This document shows positions 45,811 to 54,168 of a stretch of DNA of 64,000 nucleotides, piece after piece. The position numbers and the translations under genes are program-made. Source of the DNA: Streptomyces sp. NBC_00094. GTDB taxonomy: Bacteria > Actinomycetota > Actinomycetes > Streptomycetales > Streptomycetaceae. The DNA lies in contig NZ_JAPEMB010000001.1 of the NCBI RefSeq assembly GCF_026343125.1, positions 2,232,001 through 2,296,000 of the forward strand, in the 5' to 3' direction. Under the pieces are notes generated by a model. That model made no database searches and had not been told where the DNA came from. It saw nothing but the letters and a program-made list of their open reading frames with translations. Numbering within the stretch: the first letter of the stretch is position 1; every line of letters begins with the position of its first letter.

Positions 45811-47011
45811 CCACCCTGTCGGTGTCGAGGGGGCTTCCCGCCACGACGCGGGAGGCCTCCTCCCTCGTCTCCGCGCGGTCGAGCAGGCCCGCGACCGCCG
45901 CGATCGCCAGGCCGACCGCCGTGAGACCCGCGCCGACGAGGGCCGGCGAGGTCCAGCCCCAGCCGGCGGCGACGGCGGCCCCGCCCGCCCACGCGCCGCC
46001 CGCGTTGGCGAGGTTGAAGGCGGAGTGGTTGGAGGCGGAGGCGAGCGTCGGGGCGTCCTTGGCCTTCCGCATGACCAGCATCTGGAGCGGGGTGGTCGTC
46101 ATGAAGCCGACCGCGCCGAGCACGACGACCGTGACGAGGGCCAGCCAGGGCACGTGGACGGTGAAGCGGAAGGCGACCAGGGCGAGGACGAGGGCCGCGA
46201 GCGAGCCGTACAGCGTCGGGCGGAGCGCCCGGTCGGTCAGCGGGCCCGCGGCGAGCGCCCCGCCCGTCATGCCGAGGCCGAAGAGGGCGAGGACGACGGT
46301 GACGGTGGACTCGCCGAAGCCCATCACCTCGGTGGTCATCGACGCGAGGTAGGAGTAGACGGCGAAGACGCCCGCGAAGCCGAAGACCGCGGTGAGCAGG
46401 CCGAGCAGCACCTGCGGGCGGCCGAGGGCGCGCACCTCGCGGCCCAGGCCCTGCCGGTCGTCCACGGGGACGTACGGGACGAGGCGGGCGAGCGCGGCCA
46501 TGGCCAGGAGGCCGATGACGGTGACGACGAGGAAGGTCGCCCGCCAGCCGAGGTGCTGGCCGAGCAGGGTCGCGGCCGGTACGCCGAGGATGTTGGCGAC
46601 GGTGAGGCCCAGGAACATCGTGGCCACCGCCCGCGCCTGCCGGTCCTCGGGCACGAGCCGGGCGGCGACGACGGCGCCGACGCCGAAGAAGGCCCCGTGC
46701 GGGAGCCCGGCGAGGACCCGGCCCGCGACCAGCCAGCCGAAGCCGGGGGCGAGCGCGGAGGCGAGGTTGCCGACGACGAACAGCGCCATGAGCAGGAGCA
46801 GCATCCGCCTGCGCGGGATCCGCGAGCCGAGGGCGGTGAGCAGGGGCGCTCCGACGACCACGCCGATCGCGTACGCGGAGACGAGGTATCCGGCGGTGGG
46901 GACGGAGGTGCCGAGATCGTCGGCGACGTTGGGCAGGAGGCCCATCATCACGAACTCGGTCGTGCCTATGCCGAAGGCGGAGACGGCGAGTGCGAGCAGC
47001 GCCAGGGGCAT
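45773..47011 (-). CDS. MFS efflux transporter, AraJ/CmlR (DHA1) type
   Basis: A 412-residue 12-helix exporter. The signature GIGTTEFVMMGLLPNVADDL (~14-33) and the loop GSRIPRRRMLLLLMALFVVG are those of the sugar-efflux/chloramphenicol-resistance DHA1 group. It probably exports a small molecule by proton antiport. ATG 47011 is the start of the first helix. Its 3' end overlaps nadE by 38 bases. Upstream, before the gene, lies a 23-bp triple repeat. Confidence 0.88.
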   Translation of the reverse strand: MPLALLALAVSAFGIGTTEFVMMGLLPNVADDLGTSVPTAGYLVSAYAIGVVVGAPLLTALGSRIPRRRMLLLLMALFVVGNLASALAPGFGWLVAGRVLAGLPHGAFFGVGAVVAARLVPEDRQARAVATMFLGLTVANILGVPAATLLGQHLGWRATFLVVTVIGLLAMAALARLVPYVPVDDRQGLGREVRALGRPQVLLGLLTAVFGFAGVFAVYSYLASMTTEVMGFGESTVTVVLALFGLGMTGGALAAGPLTDRALRPTLYGSLAALVLALVAFRFTVHVPWLALVTVVVLGAVGFMTTTPLQMLVMRKAKDAPTLASASNHSAFNLANAGGAWAGGAAVAAGWGWTSPALVGAGLTAVGLAIAAVAGLLDRAETREEASRVVAGSPLDTDRVVSGTASSPASGS

Positions 47012-47145
47012 GGGGAGAGCCTTTCCGGAATGTCCCGAAGATAGTTCTTCGTCGGAACAAAGACTCTCAGGTGCATTCTTCCCGGCGGTCTCCGGGGGAT
47101 GAAGGGGAGGTTTCACCCCGGAGTCCCGGGGGCCGGAGGCCAAGA

Positions 47146-47214
47146 GCCCGGAGTCCCGGACGTCGGAGCCCCGGAGTCCCGGACGTCGGAGCCCCGGAGT
47201 CCCGGACGTCAGAG
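47146..47214. repeat. 23-bp tandem repeat, three near-perfect copies
   Basis: The unit CCCCGGAGTCCCGGACGTCG plus GAG occurs at 47146-47168, 47169-47191 and 47192-47214 with only two base changes. It fills the gap between the MFS gene start and the 3' end of the EEP gene; the last copy includes the EEP stop codon. A shorter relative (GGAGTCCCGGGGGCCGGAG) lies just upstream at ~47120. Confidence 0.85.
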
Positions 47215-48237
47215 CTTCACGCGGGCGGCGATCGGCAGGTGGTCGCTCATCGTCGCCGGCAGCGCCCAGGACGACATGGGCTCGACGCCCTTCACCATGA
47301 TCTGGTCGATCCGGGCCATCGGGAACGAGGACGGCCAGCTGAAGCCGAAGCCGTCTCCCGCCGCGCCCTGGGTGGAGCGCAGCTGCGAGGTGACGGCGTT
47401 GAGCGCGCGGTCGTTCATGGTGCCGTTGAGGTCGCCGAGGAGGACGATCCGCTCGTGCGGGTCGTGGGCGATGGCCTCGCCCAGGGCGTTGGCGCTGTCG
47501 TCGCGCTGGTTGGCGGTGAAGCCCGCGTTCAGCTTGACCCGGACGGACGGCAGGTGGGCGACGTACACGGCGACGTCGCCCTTCGGGGTCACGACGGTGG
47601 CGCGCATCGCGCGGGTCCAGCCCATCCGGATGTCGACGGGCTGCGCGGCGCGCAGGGGCAGCTTGCTCCAGAGGCCGACCGTGCCCTCGACGGAGTGGTA
47701 CGGGTAGGCCTCCGCGAGGCCCCGCTCGTACGTCGGGACCATCTCGCCCTTGAGCTCCTCCAGGGCCAGCACGTCGGCGCCGGACGCGGCGAGCTCGCGG
47801 GCGGTGCCCTCGGGGTCCGGGTTGTCGGCGTTCACGTTGTGGGTGGCGACGGTCAGATCGCCGCCGGCGACGGACTTGTCGGCGACGAGGCCGCCGAAGA
47901 GGTTGAGCCAGACCACGGAGGGCAGCAGCAGGGCGATCAGGGCGGTGGCGGAGCGCCGGACCAGCGCGAGGACCAGCAGGAGGGGGATGAAGAGGCCCAG
48001 CCAGGGCAGGAAGGTCTCGGTCAGGCTGCCCAGGTTGCCGACCGTGTTGGGGATCTCGGCGTGGAACACCATCAGGAGCGTGAGCGCCACCGCGGTGGCG
48101 GCGATCAGGACGCCCCGGCGCCAGATGCCGCGGTCGCGCCGGAGGCCGTCGAGCGCGTCCCTGAACCGGGATCCGGAACCCTGACGCTCGTGTCCCGCGT
48201 CGCCGTGCTCGGTCTCCGTCATGTCCACCCGCGCCAT
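47209..48237 (-). CDS. Membrane-anchored endonuclease/exonuclease/phosphatase (EEP) protein
   Basis: A 342-residue protein with a charged N-terminus, three helices (~40-110: GVLIAATAVALTLLMVFHAE, FLPWLGLFIPLLLVLALV, ALIALLLPSVVWLNLFGGLV) and an external EEP domain. Catalytic blocks are VATHNVNADN, ALEELKGE (metal Glu), RIVLLGDLNGTMND (Asp/Asn) and ATMSDHLPIAARV (Asp-His). Such proteins cut nucleic acid or phosphodiesters, or serve as phosphatases. ATG 48237 has GAGGA upstream; ATG 48222 is possible. It lacks an obvious partner. Confidence 0.85.
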   Translation of the reverse strand: MARVDMTETEHGDAGHERQGSGSRFRDALDGLRRDRGIWRRGVLIAATAVALTLLMVFHAEIPNTVGNLGSLTETFLPWLGLFIPLLLVLALVRRSATALIALLLPSVVWLNLFGGLVADKSVAGGDLTVATHNVNADNPDPEGTARELAASGADVLALEELKGEMVPTYERGLAEAYPYHSVEGTVGLWSKLPLRAAQPVDIRMGWTRAMRATVVTPKGDVAVYVAHLPSVRVKLNAGFTANQRDDSANALGEAIAHDPHERIVLLGDLNGTMNDRALNAVTSQLRSTQGAAGDGFGFSWPSSFPMARIDQIMVKGVEPMSSWALPATMSDHLPIAARVKL

Positions 48238-48420
48238 CGCACTGTCCTCACTGCTGCCTTGCCGTCTTGCGTGACCCGGTGTCGACACTAGGCGATCCCG
48301 GGGCCGTCGTACTCCCCCAGGGACGACACTGATGCGTGGCGGGTTCCTGCAGGTGGCGAGGGCGGCGACCCTGTGACAGAACGCGCACATTCGTACGGGT
48401 CGGGTCGGCTTCGCGGCGGA

Positions 48421-49212
48421 TCAGCCGCGCGGGCGCAGGCCCTCCAGGACGGTGTCGACGATCCGCTCGGCGAGGCCGGGCTCCAGGGCGCCGCCGGGGC
48501 GGATGACGGTACGGAGGAGCAGGGGGCCCGTGAACAGGTCGTTGACCAGCTCGACGTCGAGGTCGTCGCGGATCTCCCCCCGCTCCATGCCGCGCCGCAC
48601 CGCGTCCAGGCCGAGGCGGCGGCGCGGTTCGATCACGGTGTGGTGGTACGTGTCCCACAGCTTCGGATAGAGCTGCATCTGCGAGAACACGTTGTGGAGG
48701 AGGGCGGAGGAGCGTTTGGCGAGCCCGCGCCGGCGGATCGACTCCAGGAGCGTGACGAGGTCGTCCCGGGCCGAGGTGCCGGGCAGCACCGGGTCCGGGA
48801 GCTCCACGGAGCGGAGCAGGTCGACGAAGAGCTCCTCCTTGCCGGGCCAGCGCCGGTAGATGGTCGCCTTGCCGACGCCGGCGGTACGGGCGAGCTTCTC
48901 GATGGACACCTCGGCGAGCGGCGTACCGCCCTCCAGGAGCCTGATGGCCGCGTCGAAGATCGCCTGCTCGACGGCCTCGCTCCGCGGCCGCCCACGCCGG
49001 GCGGCACCGGGCACCGCCCCGCCGGGCGCGTCCCCGTCCTCCGGCGCGGGGCCTCCGCAGCCCACGGGGCGCGACCCGCCGCCGTGGGGCTCGGCCTCGC
49101 CGCCGCGGGGCTCCGGGGCTTCGCCGCCGTGAGGTTCCGGTACCCCGCCGTCGTGGGGTTCCGGGGCCTCGCCGTCGTGGGGTTCCGGGCTCCCGCCGTC
49201 CTGCAGCGACAC
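48421..49212 (-). CDS. TetR-family repressor with repeat-rich N-terminal tail
   Basis: A 263-residue regulator. Residues 1-70 are a low-complexity tail with an 8-residue repeat (GEAPEPHD, GGVPEPHG, GEAPEPRG). The helix-turn-helix is VSIEKLARTAGVGKATIYRRWPGKEELF (a range, ~103-130), followed by a C-terminal TetR domain. GTG 49212 is the apparent start, but translation could begin nearer the domain. It lies 37 bases after an MFS exporter gene on the same strand, with a perfect operator palindrome ahead of that gene, so it probably represses the operon and itself. Confidence 0.85.
   Translation of the reverse strand: MSLQDGGSPEPHDGEAPEPHDGGVPEPHGGEAPEPRGGEAEPHGGGSRPVGCGGPAPEDGDAPGGAVPGAARRGRPRSEAVEQAIFDAAIRLLEGGTPLAEVSIEKLARTAGVGKATIYRRWPGKEELFVDLLRSVELPDPVLPGTSARDDLVTLLESIRRRGLAKRSSALLHNVFSQMQLYPKLWDTYHHTVIEPRRRLGLDAVRRGMERGEIRDDLDVELVNDLFTGPLLLRTVIRPGGALEPGLAERIVDTVLEGLRPRG
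49100..49200 (-). repeat. 24-bp coding repeat in the TetR N-terminal tail
   Basis: Four to five imperfect copies of a 24-base unit (plus-strand words CGTGGGGTTCCGGGGCCTCG and variants) encode the GxxPEPHD/G octapeptide. The copies differ mainly at codon 1-3 of each unit. Confidence 0.7.
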
Positions 49213-49249
49213 GTGCGCTCCGCCTCTCCTCCGGTGACCGGCCGTCGGC

Positions 49250-51082
49250 CTATCGACGGGCCGATTCTCCCGCCTCGGCCCCGGGCACGGGCACGGCGGC
49301 CCGCCGGACGTCACCGTCCGGGGCCGCGGGGGCCGGAACGGCGCCCCGGACCGTACCGGCGCCGTCCACGGTCTCGGCTCCGTCCACGGTCCCGGCATCG
49401 CGCACGGCCCCGGAGGCGTCCGCCCCGTCGGAGCCGTCCGCCACGGCAGGCCCGTCCGCCACGGCAGGCCCGTCGGCCGCCGGGCCGTCGGTCGGCGCGG
49501 GCGCCGCGCCCCGCTGCGTACGGCCCGGCAGGAACGCGGCCACGACGGCCGCGCCGACCAGGGCGATCACGGCGGAGGCGATCGCCGTGACGTGCATGGC
49601 GTCGAGGAAGGCGTCGTACGCCGGGGCCACCAGGCTCCGGCCGGCCGGGCCGAGCTTCTCCGCGACCGCGAGCGTCGCCTCGATGGACTCGCCCGCCGTG
49701 TCGCGCAGCGCCGCCGGCACCCCGCCGAGGTGCCGCTCGATCTCCCCGCGGTACGTGGAGGAGAGCACCGAGCCGAGGACGGCCACACCCATCGCGCCGC
49801 CGACCTGCCGGAACGTGTTGTTGATCGCCGAGCCGGAGCCCGCCTTCTCCCGCGGCAGGGCCTGCATCACGGCGACCGTCACCGGCGGCATGATGTGCGC
49901 CATGCCCGCGCCCTGGAGGAAGAAGACGACCTCCATCACCCACACCGGCGTCGAGGCGTCGAAGAGGGCGAAGGCGGCGAGGCCCGCGGCGACGAGCAGC
50001 ATGCCGACGGTGCAGACGGCCTTCGCGCCGAAGCGCTCGACGACCAGCCGCGCCCGGGGCGCGAACACCATCTGCGCGACGGCGAGCGGCAGGATGAGCA
50101 GCCCGGACTGCAGCGCGCTGTAGCCGCGGACGCTCTGCAGGTAGAAGGCGGAGAAGAAGGTCACGCCCATGAGCGCGAAGAAGACCAGCGCGATCGCGGC
50201 GACGGCCGCGGCGAACGCGGGCTTCCGGAAGTACGCCATGTCGATGGCCGGGTGGTCGCTGCGCCGCTCGTGCAGGACGAAGACGACGAGGACCGCGAGG
50301 CCGCCGAGGACCGGGGCGAGGACGGTGACGTCGGTGAAGCTCGCCAGCTCGCCGCCGCGGATGATCCCGTACACGAGGAGGACGAGCCCGAGGACGGAGA
50401 GCAGCACGCCGGGGAGGTCGATCCGGCCCGGCTTCGGGTCCCGGGAGTCGGGGACCAGCCAGACCATGAGGGCGAGGGCGAGGAGGACGACGGGCACGTT
50501 GACGAGGAAGATCGATCCCCACCAGAAGTGTTCGAGCAGGATGCCGCCGGTGATCGGTCCGATCGCGATGGCGAGGCCGACGCTGCCGGCCCAGATGCCG
50601 ATGGCCTTGGGCTGCTCGTCCCGCTCGAAGACGTTCATGAGGACGGCGAGGGTCGCGGGCATGACGAAGGCGGCGCCGAGGCCCATGACGGCCCGGTAGG
50701 CGATCAGCTCACCCGGGGAGCCGGAGAAGGCGGCGAGGGCGGAGCCGATGCCGAAGACGGTGATGCCGAAGAGCAGCACCTTCTTGCGGCCGAGGCGGTC
50801 GCCGAGCAGGCCGGAGGTGAAGAGGAGTCCGGCGAAGACGAGCGTGTAGGAGTTGATCGACCACTCCAGCTCGCTCTGGGTGGCGCCGATGCCGGTGGGC
50901 GCGGGGGCGGCGATCGTCTTGACCGCCACGTTCAGGATCGAGTTGTCGAGGACGACGATCAGCAGGCTGAGCATGAGAACGCCGAGGACGGCCCAGCGGC
51001 GGCGGTGGACGGCCTCGGGGACACGGGGCGGAGCGCCCGGAGTGCCCGAAGGAGCGGGAGCGGGGGACGGCTGCGAGGACAT
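49250..51082 (-). CDS. MFS drug exporter, EmrB/QacA (DHA2, 14-helix) type
   Basis: A ~610-residue exporter. The N-terminal helix block [20 protein letters not shown] (D in helix 1), the antiporter motif C region [20 protein letters not shown] and [15 protein letters not shown] (motif A, ~85) are typical of 14-helix multidrug antiporters. The last ~90 residues are an Ala/Asp/Gly-rich tail with [14 protein letters not shown] repeats, unlike most homologues. ATG 51082 is favoured (AGGGTG six bases before); GTG 51091 also possible. Upstream is a perfect TetR-like palindrome, and the tetR gene follows. Confidence 0.92.
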   Translation of the reverse strand: MSSQPSPAPAPSGTPGAPPRVPEAVHRRRWAVLGVLMLSLLIVVLDNSILNVAVKTIAAPAPTGIGATQSELEWSINSYTLVFAGLLFTSGLLGDRLGRKKVLLFGITVFGIGSALAAFSGSPGELIAYRAVMGLGAAFVMPATLAVLMNVFERDEQPKAIGIWAGSVGLAIAIGPITGGILLEHFWWGSIFLVNVPVVLLALALMVWLVPDSRDPKPGRIDLPGVLLSVLGLVLLVYGIIRGGELASFTDVTVLAPVLGGLAVLVVFVLHERRSDHPAIDMAYFRKPAFAAAVAAIALVFFALMGVTFFSAFYLQSVRGYSALQSGLLILPLAVAQMVFAPRARLVVERFGAKAVCTVGMLLVAAGLAAFALFDASTPVWVMEVVFFLQGAGMAHIMPPVTVAVMQALPREKAGSGSAINNTFRQVGGAMGVAVLGSVLSSTYRGEIERHLGGVPAALRDTAGESIEATLAVAEKLGPAGRSLVAPAYDAFLDAMHVTAIASAVIALVGAAVVAAFLPGRTQRGAAPAPTDGPAADGPAVADGPAVADGSDGADASGAVRDAGTVDGAETVDGAGTVRGAVPAPAAPDGDVRRAAVPVPGAEAGESARR

Positions 51083-51101
51083 GCCGATCACCCTAGACCC
51101 A

Positions 51102-51130
51102 TTTCGATACGAGACCGTCTCGTATCGAAA
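51102..51130. promoter_or_regulatory. Perfect palindromic operator before the MFS-tetR operon
   Basis: TTTCGATACGAGA (51102-51114) and its exact complement (51118-51130) flank a 3-base CCG centre. It begins 19 bases upstream of the MFS start codon (ATG 51082) on the minus strand. The core TACGAGAC-N-GTCTCGTA type is common for TetR-family repressors of drug exporters. The adjacent tetR product is the natural ligand; binding is inferred. Confidence 0.8.
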
Positions 51131-51271
51131 AACCTTGCGGAGGCTTTACGTTGCGCCGGTGTGAACAGCGCCACTCCGGCCCACTTCCCCGCCCGCCCGG
51201 CGAAGTGCCACCATGGATGTGGTCCGGGGACGCCGTCAGGGCGCCTCGAGATGACGAAGGAGCCGTTTCCC

Positions 51272-52135
51272 ATGACGCTTCAGGCTGCCCAGAAGTCACC
51301 CGCCGACAGCAGCAAGGCGCTGTACGGCGGCCAGGGCACGCGCCGCATCACCGTCCACGACATCGCCGCCGCCAAGGTCCGCGGCGAGAAGTGGCCCATG
51401 CTCACCGCCTACGACGCGATGACCGCCTCCGTCTTCGACGAGGCCGGCATCCCGGTGATCCTCGTCGGCGACTCGATGGGCAACTGTCACCTCGGCTACG
51501 AGACCACCGTGCCGGTCACGATGGACGAGATGACGATCCTCTCCGCCGCGGTCGTACGGGGCACCAAGCGCGCCCTCGTCGTCGGCGACCTCCCCTTCGG
51601 CTCGTACCAGGAAGGGCCCGTCCAGGCCCTGCGCAACGCGACCCGGCTGATCAAGGACGCGGGCGTCAACGCGGTCAAGCTGGAGGGCGGCGAGCGTTCC
51701 CTGCCGCAGACCGAGCTGCTCGTCCAGGCCGGCATCCCCGTCATGTCCCACCTCGGCCTCACCCCGCAGTCCGTCAACACCATGGGCTACCGGGTGCAGG
51801 GCCGTAGCGACGAGGCCGCCCACCGGCTGCTCAGCGACGCCAAGGCGGCGCAGGACGCGGGCGCCTTCGCGGTCGTGCTCGAACTCGTACCGGCCGAGCT
51901 GGCCGCCGAGGTCACCCGCTCGCTGCACATCCCGACCATCGGCATCGGCGCGGGCGCCGGCACCGACGCCCAGGTCCTCGTCTGGACCGACATGGCCGGC
52001 CTGACCGGCGGCAAGGTCCCGCGCTTCACCAAGCAGTACGCCGACCTCCGCAGCACGCTCGGCGACGCCGCGCGCGCCTTCGCGGAGGACGTCTCCGGCG
52101 GGGCGTTCCCCGCCGAGGAGCACACCTTCCACTAG
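51272..52135 (+). CDS. panB: 3-methyl-2-oxobutanoate hydroxymethyltransferase
   Basis: A 287-residue cytoplasmic enzyme that makes ketopantoate from ketoisovalerate with methylene-tetrahydrofolate, first step to pantothenate and CoA. Motifs: MLTAYDAMTASVFDEAGIPV, VGDSMGNCHLGYETTVPVT (Mg2+ ligand Asp), GDLPFGSYQ, AVKLEGGERS (catalytic Glu), MSHLGLTPQSV and IGIGAGAGTDAQVLVWTDM. ATG 51272 has GAAGGAG 14 bases before, inside an upstream in-frame ATG (51251) that could also serve. A strong hairpin follows; no panC/panD nearby. Confidence 0.95.
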   Translation: MTLQAAQKSPADSSKALYGGQGTRRITVHDIAAAKVRGEKWPMLTAYDAMTASVFDEAGIPVILVGDSMGNCHLGYETTVPVTMDEMTILSAAVVRGTKRALVVGDLPFGSYQEGPVQALRNATRLIKDAGVNAVKLEGGERSLPQTELLVQAGIPVMSHLGLTPQSVNTMGYRVQGRSDEAAHRLLSDAKAAQDAGAFAVVLELVPAELAAEVTRSLHIPTIGIGAGAGTDAQVLVWTDMAGLTGGKVPRFTKQYADLRSTLGDAARAFAEDVSGGAFPAEEHTFH

Positions 52136-52205
52136 AAGGTGTCCGCCCCTGACCGGGCCTGATCGACACCAGGCCCGCAAGGGCTCCCACGCCACTGCGG
52201 CACCT

Positions 52206-52244
52206 CCGACAGCCCGCCGACACCCCCCGTCGGCGGGCTGTCGG
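52206..52244 (+). terminator. Strong hairpin after panB
   Basis: A perfect 16-bp stem (CCGACAGCCCGCCGAC at 52206-52221, complement 52229-52244) with a 7-base loop lies 70 bases past the panB stop and 45 bases before the ABC gene. It should end the panB transcript. Confidence 0.85.
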
Positions 52245-52288
52245 TCGTCTGTCGGGGGATTGTCGGTGGCGGCTGATGTAGTGCTCCC

Positions 52289-53281
52289 ATGACGCGATCA
52301 CACACCAACGCCGTCGAGGTCCGGGGCCTCGTGAAGCACTTCGGCGCGACGAAGGCCCTCGACGGGGTCGACCTGGACGTCCGGGAGGGCACCGTCCTCG
52401 GGGTCCTCGGGCCGAACGGCGCCGGCAAGACCACCCTCGTCCGCTGCCTGTCCACCCTCCTCGTCCCGGACGCCGGGACCGCCACCGTCGCCGGGTACGA
52501 CGTGGTGAAGCACCCCCGCCAGCTGCGCCGCACCATAGGCCTCACCGGCCAGTACGCCTCGGTCGACGAGAAGCTCTCCGGCTGGGAGAACCTCTACATG
52601 ATCGGGCGGCTGCTCGACCTGTCCCGGCAGGACGCCCGCCGCCGGTCCGACGAGATGCTGGAGCGCTTCTCCCTGACCGACGCCGCCAAGCGGCCCGCGA
52701 TGACCTACTCCGGCGGTATGCGCCGCCGGCTCGACCTCGCCGCCTCGATGATCGGGCAGCCCTCCGTCCTCTACCTGGACGAGCCGACGACCGGACTCGA
52801 CCCGCGCACCCGCAACGAGGTGTGGGACGAGGTCCATCGGATGGTCTCCGAGGGCGTCACCGTCCTCCTCACCACCCAGTACATGGAGGAGGCGGAGCAG
52901 CTCGCGAGCGAGCTGACCGTCGTCGACAAGGGCAAGGTCATCGCCAAGGGCGGGGTCGACGAGCTCAAGGCGAAGGTCGGCGGCCGGACCCTGAAGGTCC
53001 GCCCGGTCGACCCGGGCCAGCTGTCCGCGATGGCCGCCGCGCTCCGCGAGACCGGTCTCGACGGCGTCGCCGGCTCGACCGTCGTGCCCGACGAGGGCGC
53101 GCTGTACGTGCCGATCCTCACCGACCAGCAGCTGACCGCCGTCGTGGCGCTGCTCGGGGCGCGCGGCTTCGGCATCGCCCACATCGGGACCCATCTGCCC
53201 AGCCTGGACGAGGTGTTCCTCGCGATCACCGGCCAGAAGACCGACGTGTCCGACGCGATCAGCGAGGAGGTCGCCGCGTGA
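52289..53281 (+). CDS. ABC transporter ATPase, DrrA (daunorubicin-resistance) type
   Basis: A 330-residue ATPase that drives export by the membrane protein encoded next. Walker A is GPNGAGKTTLV (~42), Q-loop TGQYASVDEKLSG, signature YSGGMRRRLDLA (~135) and Walker B VLYLDEPTTGLD (~155), followed by LLTTQYMEEAEQLA (H-loop replaced by Q, as in many DrrA). The C-terminal ~90 residues form the DrrA-type accessory domain. Its stop overlaps the permease start by four bases (GTGA). Substrate unknown. Confidence 0.94.
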   Translation: MTRSHTNAVEVRGLVKHFGATKALDGVDLDVREGTVLGVLGPNGAGKTTLVRCLSTLLVPDAGTATVAGYDVVKHPRQLRRTIGLTGQYASVDEKLSGWENLYMIGRLLDLSRQDARRRSDEMLERFSLTDAAKRPAMTYSGGMRRRLDLAASMIGQPSVLYLDEPTTGLDPRTRNEVWDEVHRMVSEGVTVLLTTQYMEEAEQLASELTVVDKGKVIAKGGVDELKAKVGGRTLKVRPVDPGQLSAMAAALRETGLDGVAGSTVVPDEGALYVPILTDQQLTAVVALLGARGFGIAHIGTHLPSLDEVFLAITGQKTDVSDAISEEVAA

Positions 53282-54147
53282 GCACGACCACGACCACCAC
53301 GACCACTGTCACCAAGTCCCCCGGCGACGCTCCGAGGACGGCTCCGGCGCGCCCCGCGCCGTCCGCCGAGGGCCGGATCGGGCTGCGGGCCAACCTCCGC
53401 CACATCGGCGCCCTGGCCCGCCGCAACGCCCTGCAGATCAAGCAGGACCCGGAGTCGATGTTCGACGCCGTCCTGATGCCGATCATCTTCATCCTGCTGT
53501 TCGTGTACGTCTTCGGCGGCGCGATCTCCGGCAAGGGCAACAACGACGTCTACGTCAACTACGTGACGCCCGGCCTGATGGCGATGATGGGCATGAACAT
53601 CGCCATGGCCGTCGGCGTGGGCATCAACGACGACTTCAAGAAGGGGGTCATGGACAGGTTCCGGACGATGCCGATCGCCCGGTCCTCCGTCCTGATCGCG
53701 AAGATCGTCGTCGAGGTCGGCCGGATGCTGATCGCCACCGCGATCCTGCTCGGCATGGGCTTCCTGCTCGGCCTGGAGATCCACACCTCGGTCCTCCACC
53801 TCTTCGCCGCCATCGGTCTGTCGATGGTCTTCGGAGCCTCGCTGATGTGGATCTTCATCCTGCTCGGGCTCACCCTCAAGACGGCCCAGGCCGTCCAGGG
53901 CATGGCGATGCTCGTCCTGATGCCGCTCCAGTTCGGTTCCTCGATCTTCGCCCCGACGACGTCGATGCCGGGCTGGCTGGAGACCTTCACCGACTACAAC
54001 CCGCTGTCGAACCTCGCCGACGCCGCCCGGAACCTGATCAACGGCGGTCCGGTCGCCCACTCGGTGTGGATGACCCTCGGCTGGGCACTGGTGATCACGG
54101 TCGTCACGGCGCCGCTCGCGGTCACCAAGTTCCGCAAGAAGGTCTGA
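53278..54147 (+). CDS. ABC-2 type permease, DrrB type
   Basis: A 289-residue membrane subunit with six helices. The N-terminus has an odd eight-Thr run (MSTTTTTTTTVTK) from ACC/ACG repeats. HIGALARRNALQIKQDPESM is the cytoplasmic coupling segment typical of DrrB; GVMDRFRTMPIARSSVLIAK (~125) is the ABC-2 loop and SMPGWLETFTDYNPLSNLAD is the last external motif. With the ATPase it forms a drug- or lipid-type exporter. No biosynthetic genes adjoin. Confidence 0.93.
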   Translation: MSTTTTTTTTVTKSPGDAPRTAPARPAPSAEGRIGLRANLRHIGALARRNALQIKQDPESMFDAVLMPIIFILLFVYVFGGAISGKGNNDVYVNYVTPGLMAMMGMNIAMAVGVGINDDFKKGVMDRFRTMPIARSSVLIAKIVVEVGRMLIATAILLGMGFLLGLEIHTSVLHLFAAIGLSMVFGASLMWIFILLGLTLKTAQAVQGMAMLVLMPLQFGSSIFAPTTSMPGWLETFTDYNPLSNLADAARNLINGGPVAHSVWMTLGWALVITVVTAPLAVTKFRKKV

Positions 54148-54168
54148 GCGGCGCCCCTGGTACGGGGG

